Source: Streptomyces sp. AA1529 (GTDB taxonomy: Bacteria; Actinomycetota; Actinomycetes; Streptomycetales; Streptomycetaceae). From it: 45,301 bases of DNA. The stretch is from positions 1 through 45,301 of the forward strand of contig NZ_ALAP01000010.1 of NCBI RefSeq assembly GCF_000280905.1. Direction: 5' to 3'. The position numbers were made by a program, and so were the translations under genes. Below are positions 8,787 to 16,859 of this stretch, piece after piece. Below the pieces are notes generated by a model that was not told the DNA's origin, made no database searches, and saw only the letters and a list, made by a program, of their open reading frames with translations. Within the stretch, counting starts at the first letter, position 1. Each line of letters starts with the position of its first letter.

Positions 8787-9512
8787 ATGGTGGCGGCAGT
8801 GCAGCCTCAGAACAGCTCGGCTCGGATCAGCTCGGCAGAGTGCGTGATATTCGACTTCGACGGCCCGTTGTGCCACCTCTTCGCCCGCCGCACCGCCGCC
8901 TCGGTGGCCGACGCGCTGCGCGCGGCATACGCCGAGGGCCCCGGCGGCCCGGCAGCGGGATGGCCGGAGACCTCCGATCCGCTGCGCCTGCTGACCGCCG
9001 CCTTCGACGACGGCACCCTGCTGCCGCCGGAGAGCGCGCGGCGGATGGAGCAGTCCCTGTCGAGCGAAGAGGTCGCCGCCGCGGCAATCGCCTTCCCCAC
9101 CGGATACGCCGACACCCTCGTCCGCACCCTGCACGCCACGGGCCGCACGGTGGCCGTCGCCACCGACAACTCCGCCGACGCCGTGCGGCGTTACCTCGCC
9201 GGACGCAACCTGCTGGAACCCTTCGGCGAACGGCTGTGCGGCCGGGTGTGCAACGGCACCGGCCTGCGGCTGAAGCCCGACCCGGACTGCGTGCTGCGTG
9301 CCCTGGAGTCGACCGGCACCGCCCCGGACGCCACGACGATGATCGGGGACTCCGCGCAGGACGCGGCAGCCGCCCGCGCCGCCGGGGTCGGCTTCGTGGG
9401 GTACGCACGCAACGAACGCAAGGCACGGGAGCTGCGCGCGGCCGGCGCCGAGTGGGTCGTCGGCTCGCTGCGCGAGGTCCTGCTCACGGTCGACCCCCTG
9501 GCGCACGTCTGA
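8787..9512 (+). CDS. HAD-family hydrolase (phosphoglycolate phosphatase-like)
   Basis: 241 residues with all four HAD motifs: nucleophile D23 and D25 in VIFDFDGP, the threonine in VATDNSADAV, the lysine in LKPDPDCVLRALE and the acidic MIGDSAQDAAAARAAGV. The cap is a small helical type 1 insert. It should remove phosphate from a small metabolite in the cytosol. GGAGG abuts the ATG at 8787, so translation may really begin at one of the in-frame GTGs (8790 or 8799). Placement after an APH kinase suggests opposing or successive steps on one substrate (inference). Confidence 0.85.
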   Translation: MVAAVQPQNSSARISSAECVIFDFDGPLCHLFARRTAASVADALRAAYAEGPGGPAAGWPETSDPLRLLTAAFDDGTLLPPESARRMEQSLSSEEVAAAAIAFPTGYADTLVRTLHATGRTVAVATDNSADAVRRYLAGRNLLEPFGERLCGRVCNGTGLRLKPDPDCVLRALESTGTAPDATTMIGDSAQDAAAARAAGVGFVGYARNERKARELRAAGAEWVVGSLREVLLTVDPLAHV

Positions 9513-9656
9513 GCGAACGGCGGCGGCGGGACGGGCCGCGAGGACGGCCGCGGAGGGGCCTGCGGGACGGGCGCGAGAACGGCTGCGGGACGGCTGCGGG
9601 GTCGTCCGGGGAGGGCGGACGGCCCCGGCAAACCCCCTGGTCCCCGCGGTGGTCCG

Positions 9657-9662
9657 TACGCT
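9657..9662 (+). promoter_or_regulatory. -10 box of the ankyrin gene, probable leaderless transcript
   Basis: TACGCT lies 6 nt before the ATG at 9669, again with no Shine-Dalgarno sequence. Confidence 0.5.
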
Positions 9663-9668
9663 GGCCCC

Positions 9669-10088
9669 ATGAGTGACGCACCCACCCCCGCGAGCGACGA
9701 ACCGGCACACGACCCCGAGGTTCTCGAACTCGCCCAGCGGATCTTCGACCTGGCCCGGCACGGCGACACCGACACCGTCGCCGCCTACGTCAAGGCGGGC
9801 GTCCCGGCGAACCTGACCAACGACAAGGGCGACAGCCTCCTGATGCTGGCCGCCTACCACGGTCACCCCGAGACCGTCCGCGCCCTCGTCGCACAGGGCG
9901 CCGACCCCGACCGCACCAACGACCGGGGTCAGTCCCCGCTCGCGGGCGCGGTCTTCAAGGGCGAGGACGCGGTGGTGCGGATTCTCGTCGAGGCGGGCGC
10001 CGACCCGCATGCGGGGACACCGTCCGCCGTGGAGACCGCCCGGATGTTCGAGAAGCGGGAGCTGCTCGAACTCTTCGGCGAGCAGTAG
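9669..10088 (+). CDS. Ankyrin-repeat protein
   Basis: 139 residues. After an acidic leader of ~20 residues there are three to four ankyrin repeats: LARHGDTDTVAAYVKAGVPA, then DKGDSLLMLAAYHGHPETVR, then DRGQSPLAGAVFKGEDAVVR, and a capping helix. No signal peptide or membrane segment is seen, so it is a small cytosolic interaction module; the partner is unknown. The gene is monocistronic, with its own -10 box and a hairpin after it. Confidence 0.85.
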   Translation: MSDAPTPASDEPAHDPEVLELAQRIFDLARHGDTDTVAAYVKAGVPANLTNDKGDSLLMLAAYHGHPETVRALVAQGADPDRTNDRGQSPLAGAVFKGEDAVVRILVEAGADPHAGTPSAVETARMFEKRELLELFGEQ

Positions 10089-10184
10089 CCACCGGGCGAC
10101 CCCGCCGCAGGGCCGTTCGCTCGCGGCATTCGCCCTCGGGGCAAGGCCGGTCGGCCGGCCGGACGGCCGGGGTCGGCCGGGGTC

Positions 10185-10220
10185 GGCCGGACGGCCACGG
10201 TCCGGGTCGCCCGTCCGGCC
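10185..10220. terminator. Hairpin between convergent ankyrin and methyltransferase genes
   Basis: Perfect 10-bp arms GGCCGGACGG (10185-10194) and CCGTCCGGCC (10211-10220) lie in the 160-bp convergent gap, next to repeated GGTCGGCCGG units. Confidence 0.5.
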
Positions 10221-10248
10221 ATGGTCTCCTCGCCATCCGGCCGCCTGG

Positions 10249-11028
10249 TCAGGCGGACTCGGCGGCGCCGCCCGCGGGCTTGCGTGCCTCGACGAGGAAG
10301 CGCGCCGAGTGGGCGACGAACGGCCCCTCGCACTCGATCCGGTCATGCAGCCCCCGCAGCCGGTCGCGGTAGCGCTCCACGGTGAAGTCATGGACCATCC
10401 ACACGACCTTGCGCAGGAAGTAGACCACCGCTCCGACGTCGAAGAACTCCATGCGGAGCCGCTCGGACCGCAGGTCCACCACCGTCAGCCCGGCCGCCTC
10501 GGCCGCCGCCCGCTCGTCCTCGGGCCGCCGCAGCCGCCGGGCCTCGGGCTGGGGACCGAGGAAGTACTCCACCAGTTCGAACACCGACGCCGGGCCCACA
10601 TGCTGAGCCAGGTAGCTGCCGCCCGGCTCCAGCACCCGGGCGATCTCCGACCACCGGGCCCGCACCGGATGCCGACTGACCACCAGGTCGAACGCACCGT
10701 CGGCGAACGGCAGCGGAGCCTCGTCCGTGTCCGCGACGACGACCACGCCGCGCGGGCGCAGCAGCGCGGTCGCCTTGGCCACGTTCGGCGGCCACGACTC
10801 GGTGGCGGCCATCACCGGCGGCAGCCGCTCCGCCCCCGCGAGCACCTCGCCTCCGCCGGTCTGGATGTCGAGCGCGGCGGACACGGTGGCGAGCCGGGCG
10901 CTCATCTGCCGCTGGTATCCCCAGGACGGCCGCTCCTCGGTCGCCCTGCCGTCCAGCCAGGAGAAGTCCCAGCCCTCGACGGGGACGGTGGCGGCCTCCG
11001 CCACCAGGTCATCGAACGCGCGCACCAT
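10249..11028 (-). CDS. Class I SAM-dependent methyltransferase
   Basis: 259 residues. The SAM-binding glycine-rich motif is ALDIQTGGGEVLA (about residues 49-61), followed by the acidic VVVVADTDE strand and the motif FDLVVSRHPV; the C-terminal half is helical. The ATG at 11028 is 4 nt after the TetR stop codon, with GAGGA 8 nt upstream inside the end of the TetR gene, so translation is coupled. The frame stays open further upstream but that part overlaps tetR. Being co-expressed with a TetR repressor and divergent from a flavin monooxygenase suggests a detoxification or tailoring role (inference). The methyl acceptor is unknown. Confidence 0.85.
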   Translation of the reverse strand: MVRAFDDLVAEAATVPVEGWDFSWLDGRATEERPSWGYQRQMSARLATVSAALDIQTGGGEVLAGAERLPPVMAATESWPPNVAKATALLRPRGVVVVADTDEAPLPFADGAFDLVVSRHPVRARWSEIARVLEPGGSYLAQHVGPASVFELVEYFLGPQPEARRLRRPEDERAAAEAAGLTVVDLRSERLRMEFFDVGAVVYFLRKVVWMVHDFTVERYRDRLRGLHDRIECEGPFVAHSARFLVEARKPAGGAAESA

Positions 11029-11032
11029 TCCG

Positions 11033-11635
11033 TCATCCTCGCGGCTCCGCTCCGCCGCCGCCAACCGATTTCGGGTCCTCCCGCAGGGCGGCGGCGACCA
11101 GGCCGTCCAAGGCCTCGCGCCGTACTTCACCACCGCTGACAAGGTGCTCGAAGACCAGTCCGTCGATGCAGGTCAACAGGGTATGTGTGCGGCTTTCGAC
11201 GTCCGGGACACCGCGTGTGGCGAGGAACGACCGGACAGCCTCGCGCCCGGCGTTGTCGCGGGGCACGAGGATCTCCCGGAGTTCCGGATCGCGCACGCTC
11301 TCGACGGCGCAGGCGTAGCGGGCGAGCGAGCGGCGGCGGCCCTCGCCGGTGAGCCGCTGCCCGATGAGCAGCGCCGTCCCGTTCACCAGGTCCTCGGTGG
11401 TACGCAGCGGTGGCAGCGCTTCCGCCGCGGCCTGCAGTTCGGCCTGGTCGAGGTGGACCAGGCGGGTGACGAGAGCGCTGAGCAGCGCGGCGCGCGTACG
11501 GAAGTAGGCCGAGGTGGTCCCGGTCGGCAGGTCCGCCCTGCGGTCGACCGCGCGGTGGGTCAGACCGCGGATCCCCTCCTCGGCGAGTACGTCGATTGCC
11601 GAGTCCGCGAGAAGAGTGCGCCGGTCCGAAGCCAT
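11033..11635 (-). CDS. TetR-family repressor
   Basis: 200 residues. An N-terminal helix-turn-helix (about 10-50, GLTHRAVDRRADLPTGTTSAYFRTRAAL region) is followed by a helical ligand domain. AAAGGAGG lies just before the ATG. The start codon is only 9 bp from the first of two palindromes, which sit between this gene and the divergent monooxygenase; autoregulation and repression of the monooxygenase are the obvious reading. Co-transcribed with the methyltransferase. The ligand is unknown, but could be the monooxygenase substrate. Confidence 0.87.
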   Translation of the reverse strand: MASDRRTLLADSAIDVLAEEGIRGLTHRAVDRRADLPTGTTSAYFRTRAALLSALVTRLVHLDQAELQAAAEALPPLRTTEDLVNGTALLIGQRLTGEGRRRSLARYACAVESVRDPELREILVPRDNAGREAVRSFLATRGVPDVESRTHTLLTCIDGLVFEHLVSGGEVRREALDGLVAAALREDPKSVGGGGAEPRG

Positions 11636-11643
11636 ACCTCCTT

Positions 11644-11657
11644 TCTACACCTGTAGA
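11644..11657. promoter_or_regulatory. TetR operator 1
   Basis: Palindrome TCTACA-cc-TGTAGA next to the TetR start codon. The same core recurs 33 bp away (centre to centre), about three helical turns. Confidence 0.7.
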
Positions 11658-11674
11658 GCACCGGCTAGGATCAC

Positions 11675-11692
11675 CTTCTACACCTGTAGAAG
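11675..11692. promoter_or_regulatory. TetR operator 2
   Basis: Palindrome CTTCTACA-cc-TGTAGAAG, arms of 8 bp, between operator 1 and the monooxygenase start. Confidence 0.7.
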
Positions 11693-11712
11693 AAGGGGAT
11701 CGGGGATTCGGC

Positions 11713-12870
11713 ATGGGCAGCACAGCAGTGGTGGTCGGAGGGGGTATCGGCGGACTCGCCGCCGCGATCGGCCTGCGCCGCAGCGGATGGGACGTGACGG
11801 TCCTCGAGCGCGCGCCCGTGCTCGACGACGCGGGGGCAGGCATCTCGCTCGCCGCCAACGGCCTGCGGGCGCTGGACGAACTCGGCGTCGGCGCCGCGGT
11901 ACGGGCCGCTTCGCGGGGCCAGTACCGCGGCGGCACCCGAACACCGCGCGGCGGCCGGCTGGCCCGGATGGACGGTGCGGCACTGGAGCGAGCGGTGGGC
12001 ACCCCGATCATGGGCATCCCGCGCGCCGCCCTGCACCGACTGCTCCGCGACTCCCTGCCCGCCGACTCCCTGCTCATCGGCTCCGAAGCGGCCGGCGTCG
12101 TGCAGACCCACCCGGCGACGGTGCACGTCGACCGCGGTGAAGCAGTCCTGGAGGCCGACCTGGTCGTCGCGGCCGACGGCATCGGCAGCACGATCCGCGG
12201 AAGCCTCTTCCCGGACCATCCCGGCCCCGTCCACAGCGGTTCGACGGTGCTGCGCGCCATCACCGAGCACCCGGTCGAACTGCCCACCGACTTCGAACTG
12301 ACCTGGGGGCAGGGCATGGAGTTCGGGCACATCGCCTTCAGAGACGGGCGAGCCGAGTGGCACGCCGTGCTCAGCGCCCCCGCGGGAACGCGGTACGCCG
12401 ACCCTCTGGCCGAACTGCGCCGCCGGTTCGGCACCTGGCACGATCCGATACCCGCCCTGCTGGCGGCGACCCGAGCGGAGGACGTGCTGCACCACGATGT
12501 CGACGAACTCCGCACGCCGCTCCCCTCGTACACCGTCGGCAGAGTCGTGCTCCTCGGTGACGCGGCACACGCGATGACCCCCAATCTGGGACAAGGTGCT
12601 TGCCAGGCGCTGGAGGACGCGGTCGTGCTGGCCGCCTCGCTCGGCGCCGAGCCCTCCGCCGAGGCCGCACTCGCCCGCTACGACGCCGAGCGCCGGCCAC
12701 GTGCTCAGGCCGTCGCCGGTGCCGCCCGGCAGGCCGGACGGATGGGCCAGCAGCTCTCCCACCCCCTGGCCGTCGCCCTCCGGAACACGGCGATGCGGCT
12801 GACCCCCTCCCGGATCACGACCCGCATGATCCTCCGCCACCACACCTGGGTCCCGCCCCGGCTGACCTGA
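11713..12870 (+). CDS. FAD-dependent monooxygenase (PHBH/TetX-like)
   Basis: 385 residues of the group A flavoprotein hydroxylases. The FAD-binding GxGxxG is VVVGGGIGGLAAAIGL (about residues 6-21), the DG motif is VVAADGIGSTIR and the GD motif is VVLLGDAAHAMTPNLGQG, in canonical order. The enzyme should use NAD(P)H and oxygen to hydroxylate an aromatic or polycyclic compound in the cytosol; TetX-type members inactivate tetracyclines, others degrade salicylate-like compounds. The substrate is not predictable. The ATG at 11713 is 21 bp after a TetR operator, so repression by the divergent regulator is likely. Confidence 0.88.
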   Translation: MGSTAVVVGGGIGGLAAAIGLRRSGWDVTVLERAPVLDDAGAGISLAANGLRALDELGVGAAVRAASRGQYRGGTRTPRGGRLARMDGAALERAVGTPIMGIPRAALHRLLRDSLPADSLLIGSEAAGVVQTHPATVHVDRGEAVLEADLVVAADGIGSTIRGSLFPDHPGPVHSGSTVLRAITEHPVELPTDFELTWGQGMEFGHIAFRDGRAEWHAVLSAPAGTRYADPLAELRRRFGTWHDPIPALLAATRAEDVLHHDVDELRTPLPSYTVGRVVLLGDAAHAMTPNLGQGACQALEDAVVLAASLGAEPSAEAALARYDAERRPRAQAVAGAARQAGRMGQQLSHPLAVALRNTAMRLTPSRITTRMILRHHTWVPPRLT

Positions 12871-13036
12871 CCCGCCCCCGAGGACTGCGCCCACGGGGCA
12901 GCGCCCGCCGGAGCCCTGCGACACGTCCCCGCCCCCGCCCCTGCCCGCAGACCGCAGGTGCGTGCCGGTATCCGCGCCGGTGCCGGTGCCGGGATTCAAG
13001 GTCCGGGAAGCCTGGGTCGGGCTTCCGACGGCCACG

Positions 13037-13071
13037 CCCGCTCCGACCGCTCCGGACAGAGTCGGAGCAGG
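13037..13071. terminator. Hairpin between convergent genes
   Basis: Arms GCTCCGAC (13040-13047) and GTCGGAGC (13061-13068) extend after one mismatch by three further pairs. A second weaker hairpin (13006-13026) lies just before. Together they fill most of the 12871-13116 gap. Confidence 0.5.
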
Positions 13072-13116
13072 CGGGGCCGCTCAAGGGACGGTCTCGGGCC
13101 AGGGCCGTCAGGGCCG

Positions 13117-14085
13117 TCAGGGCCGCAACGTGCTGATCCGCACCACCTCTCCCCACTCCAGGGCAACATGGAGGGCGCCGTCCGGGCCGAGCGTCAGGCC
13201 GTGCGGTTCCGATTCGGGTGTGGGCAGCGGATGCTCCACGAGGTGACCGGAAGGAGCGCGGGAAGCCACGCGGTTGCCCGCCCACTCGGTGACCCAGCAG
13301 GTGCCGTCCGGGCCGACGGCCACCGCGTGCGGCCTCGCCTTCCGGTCGGGCAGCGGGAATTCCTGGACCCTGCCGTCCAAACCGATCCGCCCGAGCTGAC
13401 CGGCGCCGATCTCCGCGAACCACAGCTCGTCCGCCCCGGCGGCGATACCCACCGGTGCCGCTCCCGCGGTGGGCAGCTCGTACAACGTGACGCTGCCGTC
13501 GAGCGCGATCCGGGCGATCGCATCCGCCTGGTTCAACGTGCACCACAGGGCCCCGTCGGGGCCGGCCACCAGAGCGGAGGGAAAGCAGCCGTCGACCGGT
13601 AGGGGAAACTCGGTGACCTCGCCTTCCGTGGTGATGCGGCCGAGGCGATGGGCGCTGGTCTCCGTGAACCAGAGTGCCCCGTCCGCGGCCGCCGCGATGC
13701 CGTATGGACCGCACTCCGGTGTCGGCGGGGCGAAGGACGTGGTCTGCCCGTCGACCGTGATCCGGCCGATGCGATGGTCTCGGGTGCGGGTGAACCACAG
13801 GGCTCCGTCGGGCCCTGGCGTGATCGCTGCCGGGCCCGAGTCGGCCGCGTCCAGCGGCCAGGTCGTCGCCCGGCCTTCCGGCGTGACACGAGCCACGGCG
13901 CCCGCCGTCACGAGGGTGACCCACAGTGCCCCGTCGGGGCCGACGGTGATGCCGTAGGGGCCCGTGCCGGGGCCGAAGGACGCCGTGGTGGTCACGGCCA
14001 CCGGAGGCGCCGACGCGGCCGGCTCCGTCCCGGGGCCGGCCTCGGAACGCGGTGCGTGTGCGGTGTTCGCCGGGTCCTGACTCAT
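13117..14085 (-). CDS. vgb: Virginiamycin B lyase-like beta-propeller (streptogramin B inactivation)
   Basis: 322 residues made of about seven repeats with the core GPDGALWFT, which is the blade motif of Vgb lyases. The catalytic pair appears conserved: H253 (RPHAVAVGPDG) and E267 (WVTEW) have the same 14-residue spacing as H270 and E284 of S. aureus Vgb. The position expected for H228 appears to be Gly (APVGIAAG). Vgb opens the ring of type B streptogramins by a non-hydrolytic elimination (established). The ATG shares one base with the ABC-F stop (TGATG) and GAGGAG lies 8 nt upstream, so translation is coupled. Co-expression with a ribosome-protection ABC-F supports a resistance role, although Vgb-like propellers with other activities exist. 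Confidence 0.75.
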   Translation of the reverse strand: MSQDPANTAHAPRSEAGPGTEPAASAPPVAVTTTASFGPGTGPYGITVGPDGALWVTLVTAGAVARVTPEGRATTWPLDAADSGPAAITPGPDGALWFTRTRDHRIGRITVDGQTTSFAPPTPECGPYGIAAAADGALWFTETSAHRLGRITTEGEVTEFPLPVDGCFPSALVAGPDGALWCTLNQADAIARIALDGSVTLYELPTAGAAPVGIAAGADELWFAEIGAGQLGRIGLDGRVQEFPLPDRKARPHAVAVGPDGTCWVTEWAGNRVASRAPSGHLVEHPLPTPESEPHGLTLGPDGALHVALEWGEVVRISTLRP

Positions 14086-15728
14086 CAACAGCTCCTCTTT
14101 CCGGCCGCTTCCTCGGAGAGCGCCGCGTTCGGTTCTTCCAGTGCCAGCCGCGCACCCCGCCAGCGCTGCCGCAGCCTGCGGTCGTGGCTCACCACGACCA
14201 ACGCGCCCTCGTAGGCGTGCAAGGCCTCCTCCAACTCCTCGACCAGCGCGGGGGACAGATGGTTGGTCGGTTCGTCCAGCAGCAGGATGTCGGCCGGCGT
14301 GGTCACCAGCCGGGCCAGTGCCAGGCGCTGCCGCTGGCCGGTGGAGAGCCGGGCGACGGGCACCTCCAGCCGCTCCGGGGCGAACAGGCCCAGCGCCAGC
14401 AGCTGCCGGGTGTGCTCCGCACGCGTTCCGGCACGGCCGTGCGTGTACGCGTCCAGCAGGGTCTGCTCCGATCCGCCGGGAATCTCCGGCTCCTGGGGCA
14501 GGTGGCCGATCGTGCCGCGGCGCGCGATCCGGCCGGTGTCCGGTGCCGGCTTCCCCGCGAGAGCGTTCAGCAGGGTGCTCTTCCCCGCACCGTTCGGCCC
14601 CGTCACCAGCAGCCGTTCGCCCGCCGCGAGTGTCAGGTCGGTCCGCGCCAACCGGCCCCGGACCGCGATCCCCTCGGCCGTCAGCAGCGTGCCGCGCAGT
14701 CCGCCGGCGCGGAGCTGCGGGGCGAAGCGCAGCGGCACCGGTGGGGGCGGCACGGGGTCCGCCAGCAGTCGGCGCAGCCGTTCCTCGGCGTTGCGGACCC
14801 GCCCGGCCAGCGACTGCTGGACACGCCCGGCGGCCCGGTCGTAGGCCATCTTGTTGCCGTCCTTCATCGCCCTGCCGGGCGCCACCCTGCGGGCCGTGGT
14901 GGCGGCGGTCTCCCGGAGCCGTTCCGCCTCGGCCCGCCAGCGCCCGTACGCCTCGGCCCAGCGGCGGCGGGCTGCGGCCTGCTCCGCCAGATAGCCCGCA
15001 TAGCCGTTGCCGTAGCGGACGACCGTGCGGCGATCACCGTCCACTTCGAGCAGTGTCGTCGCGACGCGCTCCAGAAAGGTGCGGTCGTGCGAGACGGCGA
15101 GGGTGATGCCGCGGCGTGTCCGCAGATGGTCCTCCAGCCAGCGAAGCGCGGCGCCGTCCAGGTGGTTGGTCGGCTCGTCCAGCAGCAGCACCTCGGGGTT
15201 CGCGGCCAGCAGCGCGGCCATCCGGAGCCGTACCCGTTCGCCGCCGGAGAGGCCGCCGACGGTGCGGCCGCGGGGCAGGAGCCCCAGCCCGAGACCGTGC
15301 AGTGCACGCTCGACGCGGGCCTCGGCGTCGTAGCCGCCCCGGAGTTCGAACGCGGTCAGCAGGTCTCCGTACTCGGCGAGGACCGACCTCTCGCCCTCCG
15401 CCATCGCCGCTTCCAGCGTGCGCAGGCGCCGCTCCATGGCGCGCAGTTCGCCCAGCGCCCCGTCGATGACCTGCTGGGCGGTCAGCTCCGGCGGAAGCGG
15501 AGCGTCCTGAGCGAGGTGGCCCACACCTCCCTCGGCGTGCAGAACGACCTCGCCCACGTCCGGCTTCTCGTGCCCCGCGAGCAGCCTGAGCAGGGTCGTC
15601 TTGCCGGAGCCGTTCTCCCCGACGATCCCCGCTCGTTCACCCGCCGAGAGGGAGCAGCTCACTCCGTCCAGAACCGTGCGGCCGTCGTACGACTTGGTGA
15701 CGGCCGAAGCCGTGATCCGGGTAGCCAT
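14085..15728 (-). CDS. ABC-F ATPase, antibiotic target-protection type
   Basis: 547 residues with two ABC domains and no membrane segment. Walker A motifs are GENGSGKTT and GPNGAGKST, the signatures LSGGE and LSTGQ, and the Walker B motifs both LLLDEPTNHL. Length and architecture resemble the Streptomyces self-resistance proteins TlrC, OleB, CarA and LmrC, which bind the ribosomal E site and displace macrolides, lincosamides or streptogramins (family knowledge). The linker between domains, about residues 240-330, is long and basic, as expected for the antibiotic-resistance domain. GGAGAG precedes the ATG. It heads an operon with the Vgb-like gene; the leader holds an overlapping short ORF and a palindrome. 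Confidence 0.87.
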   Translation of the reverse strand: MATRITASAVTKSYDGRTVLDGVSCSLSAGERAGIVGENGSGKTTLLRLLAGHEKPDVGEVVLHAEGGVGHLAQDAPLPPELTAQQVIDGALGELRAMERRLRTLEAAMAEGERSVLAEYGDLLTAFELRGGYDAEARVERALHGLGLGLLPRGRTVGGLSGGERVRLRMAALLAANPEVLLLDEPTNHLDGAALRWLEDHLRTRRGITLAVSHDRTFLERVATTLLEVDGDRRTVVRYGNGYAGYLAEQAAARRRWAEAYGRWRAEAERLRETAATTARRVAPGRAMKDGNKMAYDRAAGRVQQSLAGRVRNAEERLRRLLADPVPPPPVPLRFAPQLRAGGLRGTLLTAEGIAVRGRLARTDLTLAAGERLLVTGPNGAGKSTLLNALAGKPAPDTGRIARRGTIGHLPQEPEIPGGSEQTLLDAYTHGRAGTRAEHTRQLLALGLFAPERLEVPVARLSTGQRQRLALARLVTTPADILLLDEPTNHLSPALVEELEEALHAYEGALVVVSHDRRLRQRWRGARLALEEPNAALSEEAAGKRSC

Positions 15729-15796
15729 CCGTGCTCTCCAAAGCGATCAGGAATGAAGCGGCCAAGGGGGACCGGGTGAACGCTCTGGTCGAACAT
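15659..15796 (-). CDS. Putative leader ORF overlapping the ABC-F start
   Basis: A 45-codon frame starts at the ATG at 15796 with a good Shine-Dalgarno (GAGGAG, 6 nt away) and ends at a TGA inside codon 23 of the ABC-F gene, in another frame. It begins MFDQSVHPVPLGRFIPDRF. Ribosomes translating it would cover the ABC-F ribosome binding site. Antibiotic-stalled leader peptides commonly control ABC-F and methyltransferase resistance genes (established principle); that this one does so is inference. It could also be a chance frame in GC-rich DNA. Confidence 0.45.
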   Translation of the reverse strand: MFDQSVHPVPLGRFIPDRFGEHGWLPGSRLRPSPSRTTAARFWTE

Positions 15797-15861
15797 CGAC
15801 GACTCCTCTTCCGTGTCGCGGCGTGCGCGACGGGTGACGGCTCGGGATGCGACCGGCGGGC

Positions 15862-15889
15862 TTTTACCGCGACGCCTGTCGCGTTAAGA
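15862..15889. promoter_or_regulatory. Palindromic operator between ABC-F and TetR genes
   Basis: Arms of 12 bp (15862-15873 and 15878-15889) match at 10 positions around a 4-nt centre; the inner part is CGCGAC-gcct-GTCGCG. It overlaps the -10 box of the divergent TetR gene, so it probably binds that repressor. Confidence 0.65.
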
Positions 15890-15890
15890 T
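15885..15890 (+). promoter_or_regulatory. -10 box of the divergent TetR gene
   Basis: TAAGAT lies in the right arm of the palindrome, about 130 bp before the TetR start. Confidence 0.45.
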
Positions 15891-16019
15891 GTTGGCACGA
15901 CGACAGCGGTCACGGCAAGGCGGAAAAGAGGGAATTCGCGGGAGCCGGACGGACACCGGTCGCGGACACGGGTCCGCGGAGCCGGAGCGCGAGACGAGGG
16001 GAAGCGGGATGAGCGCGAC

Positions 16020-16859
16020 GTGACAGCGGAGGGGCAGGGACCGGAGCGGCCGGCCCGGCAGCAGCCGCGCAAGCCGGGCGGCACGGAAGACGACGCGGGG
16101 CAGGCCCGCACGGCCCCGGACGGCCAGGACGGACGGGACACGCGCCGTACCCCGGAAGCGGACCAGGACCGGGAGTCGCCCCGGGGCATCGGGACGTCCC
16201 GCGGCGCCGCCGGTGCCCGCCGGCCGGGCGGGCGCACGGCGCGCGTGCGCGAGAAGGTGCTGGAGGCCGTCGGTCCGCTGCTGGTCGAATACGGCTTCGA
16301 CGGGCTGACCGTGGACGCCGTCGCGGCTCGTTCGGGCGTGCACCGCGCCACGGTCTACCGCCGCTGGCGGGACGTGGGCGGTCTGCTGGCCGACGCACTC
16401 GACGCGGCGGGCGACGACGGCTGGAGCCCGCCCGACACCGGCTCCCTGGAGGGCGATCTTCGGGCACTGAACGGCGAGGTGCAGGAGGCGTTGACCGAGG
16501 AGCCCTCGGTCGCTCTGGCCATGATCGCCGCTTCCTTCCGCTCGGAGGAGGCGGCCCGGTCGCTGCGGCGGTTCTGGGAGGAGCGCTACGACCGCTGCGT
16601 CGCGATCGTGGACCGGGCCGTGGCGCGCGGGGAGTTGGAACCACCCGTCGAAGCGCGGAAGCTGGTGGTGAGTTCCACCTCCCCCGTCTACCACCACCGG
16701 GTACTGCTGCATGCCGCGCCCGACCCGGAACTGCCCGTGGAGGCGGCCCGCGCAGCGGTGCTCGCCGCGCGGGCCGGGGCTTTCCGCAGCCCGCCCGGCG
16801 CCCCCTCCGGACGCCGGTCGGCGGATCAGCCCGCCGCAGCGGCCGGACCGGGGACCTGA
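16020..16859 (+). CDS. TetR-family regulator, divergent from ABC-F/Vgb operon
   Basis: 279 residues. An unusually long, charged and probably disordered N-terminus (~75 residues rich in Arg, Asp, Gly and Pro) precedes a typical TetR DNA-binding domain (VREKVLEAVGPLLVEYGF, then SGVHRATVYRRW) and a helical ligand domain. The C-terminus is again Pro/Ala-rich. The GTG at 16020 follows a GAGGGGAAG-type site; an internal start nearer the helix-turn-helix is possible. The divergent arrangement and the palindrome in between suggest that it represses both itself and the ABC-F/Vgb operon, with an antibiotic as possible inducer (inference). Confidence 0.83.
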   Translation: MTAEGQGPERPARQQPRKPGGTEDDAGQARTAPDGQDGRDTRRTPEADQDRESPRGIGTSRGAAGARRPGGRTARVREKVLEAVGPLLVEYGFDGLTVDAVAARSGVHRATVYRRWRDVGGLLADALDAAGDDGWSPPDTGSLEGDLRALNGEVQEALTEEPSVALAMIAASFRSEEAARSLRRFWEERYDRCVAIVDRAVARGELEPPVEARKLVVSSTSPVYHHRVLLHAAPDPELPVEAARAAVLAARAGAFRSPPGAPSGRRSADQPAAAAGPGT

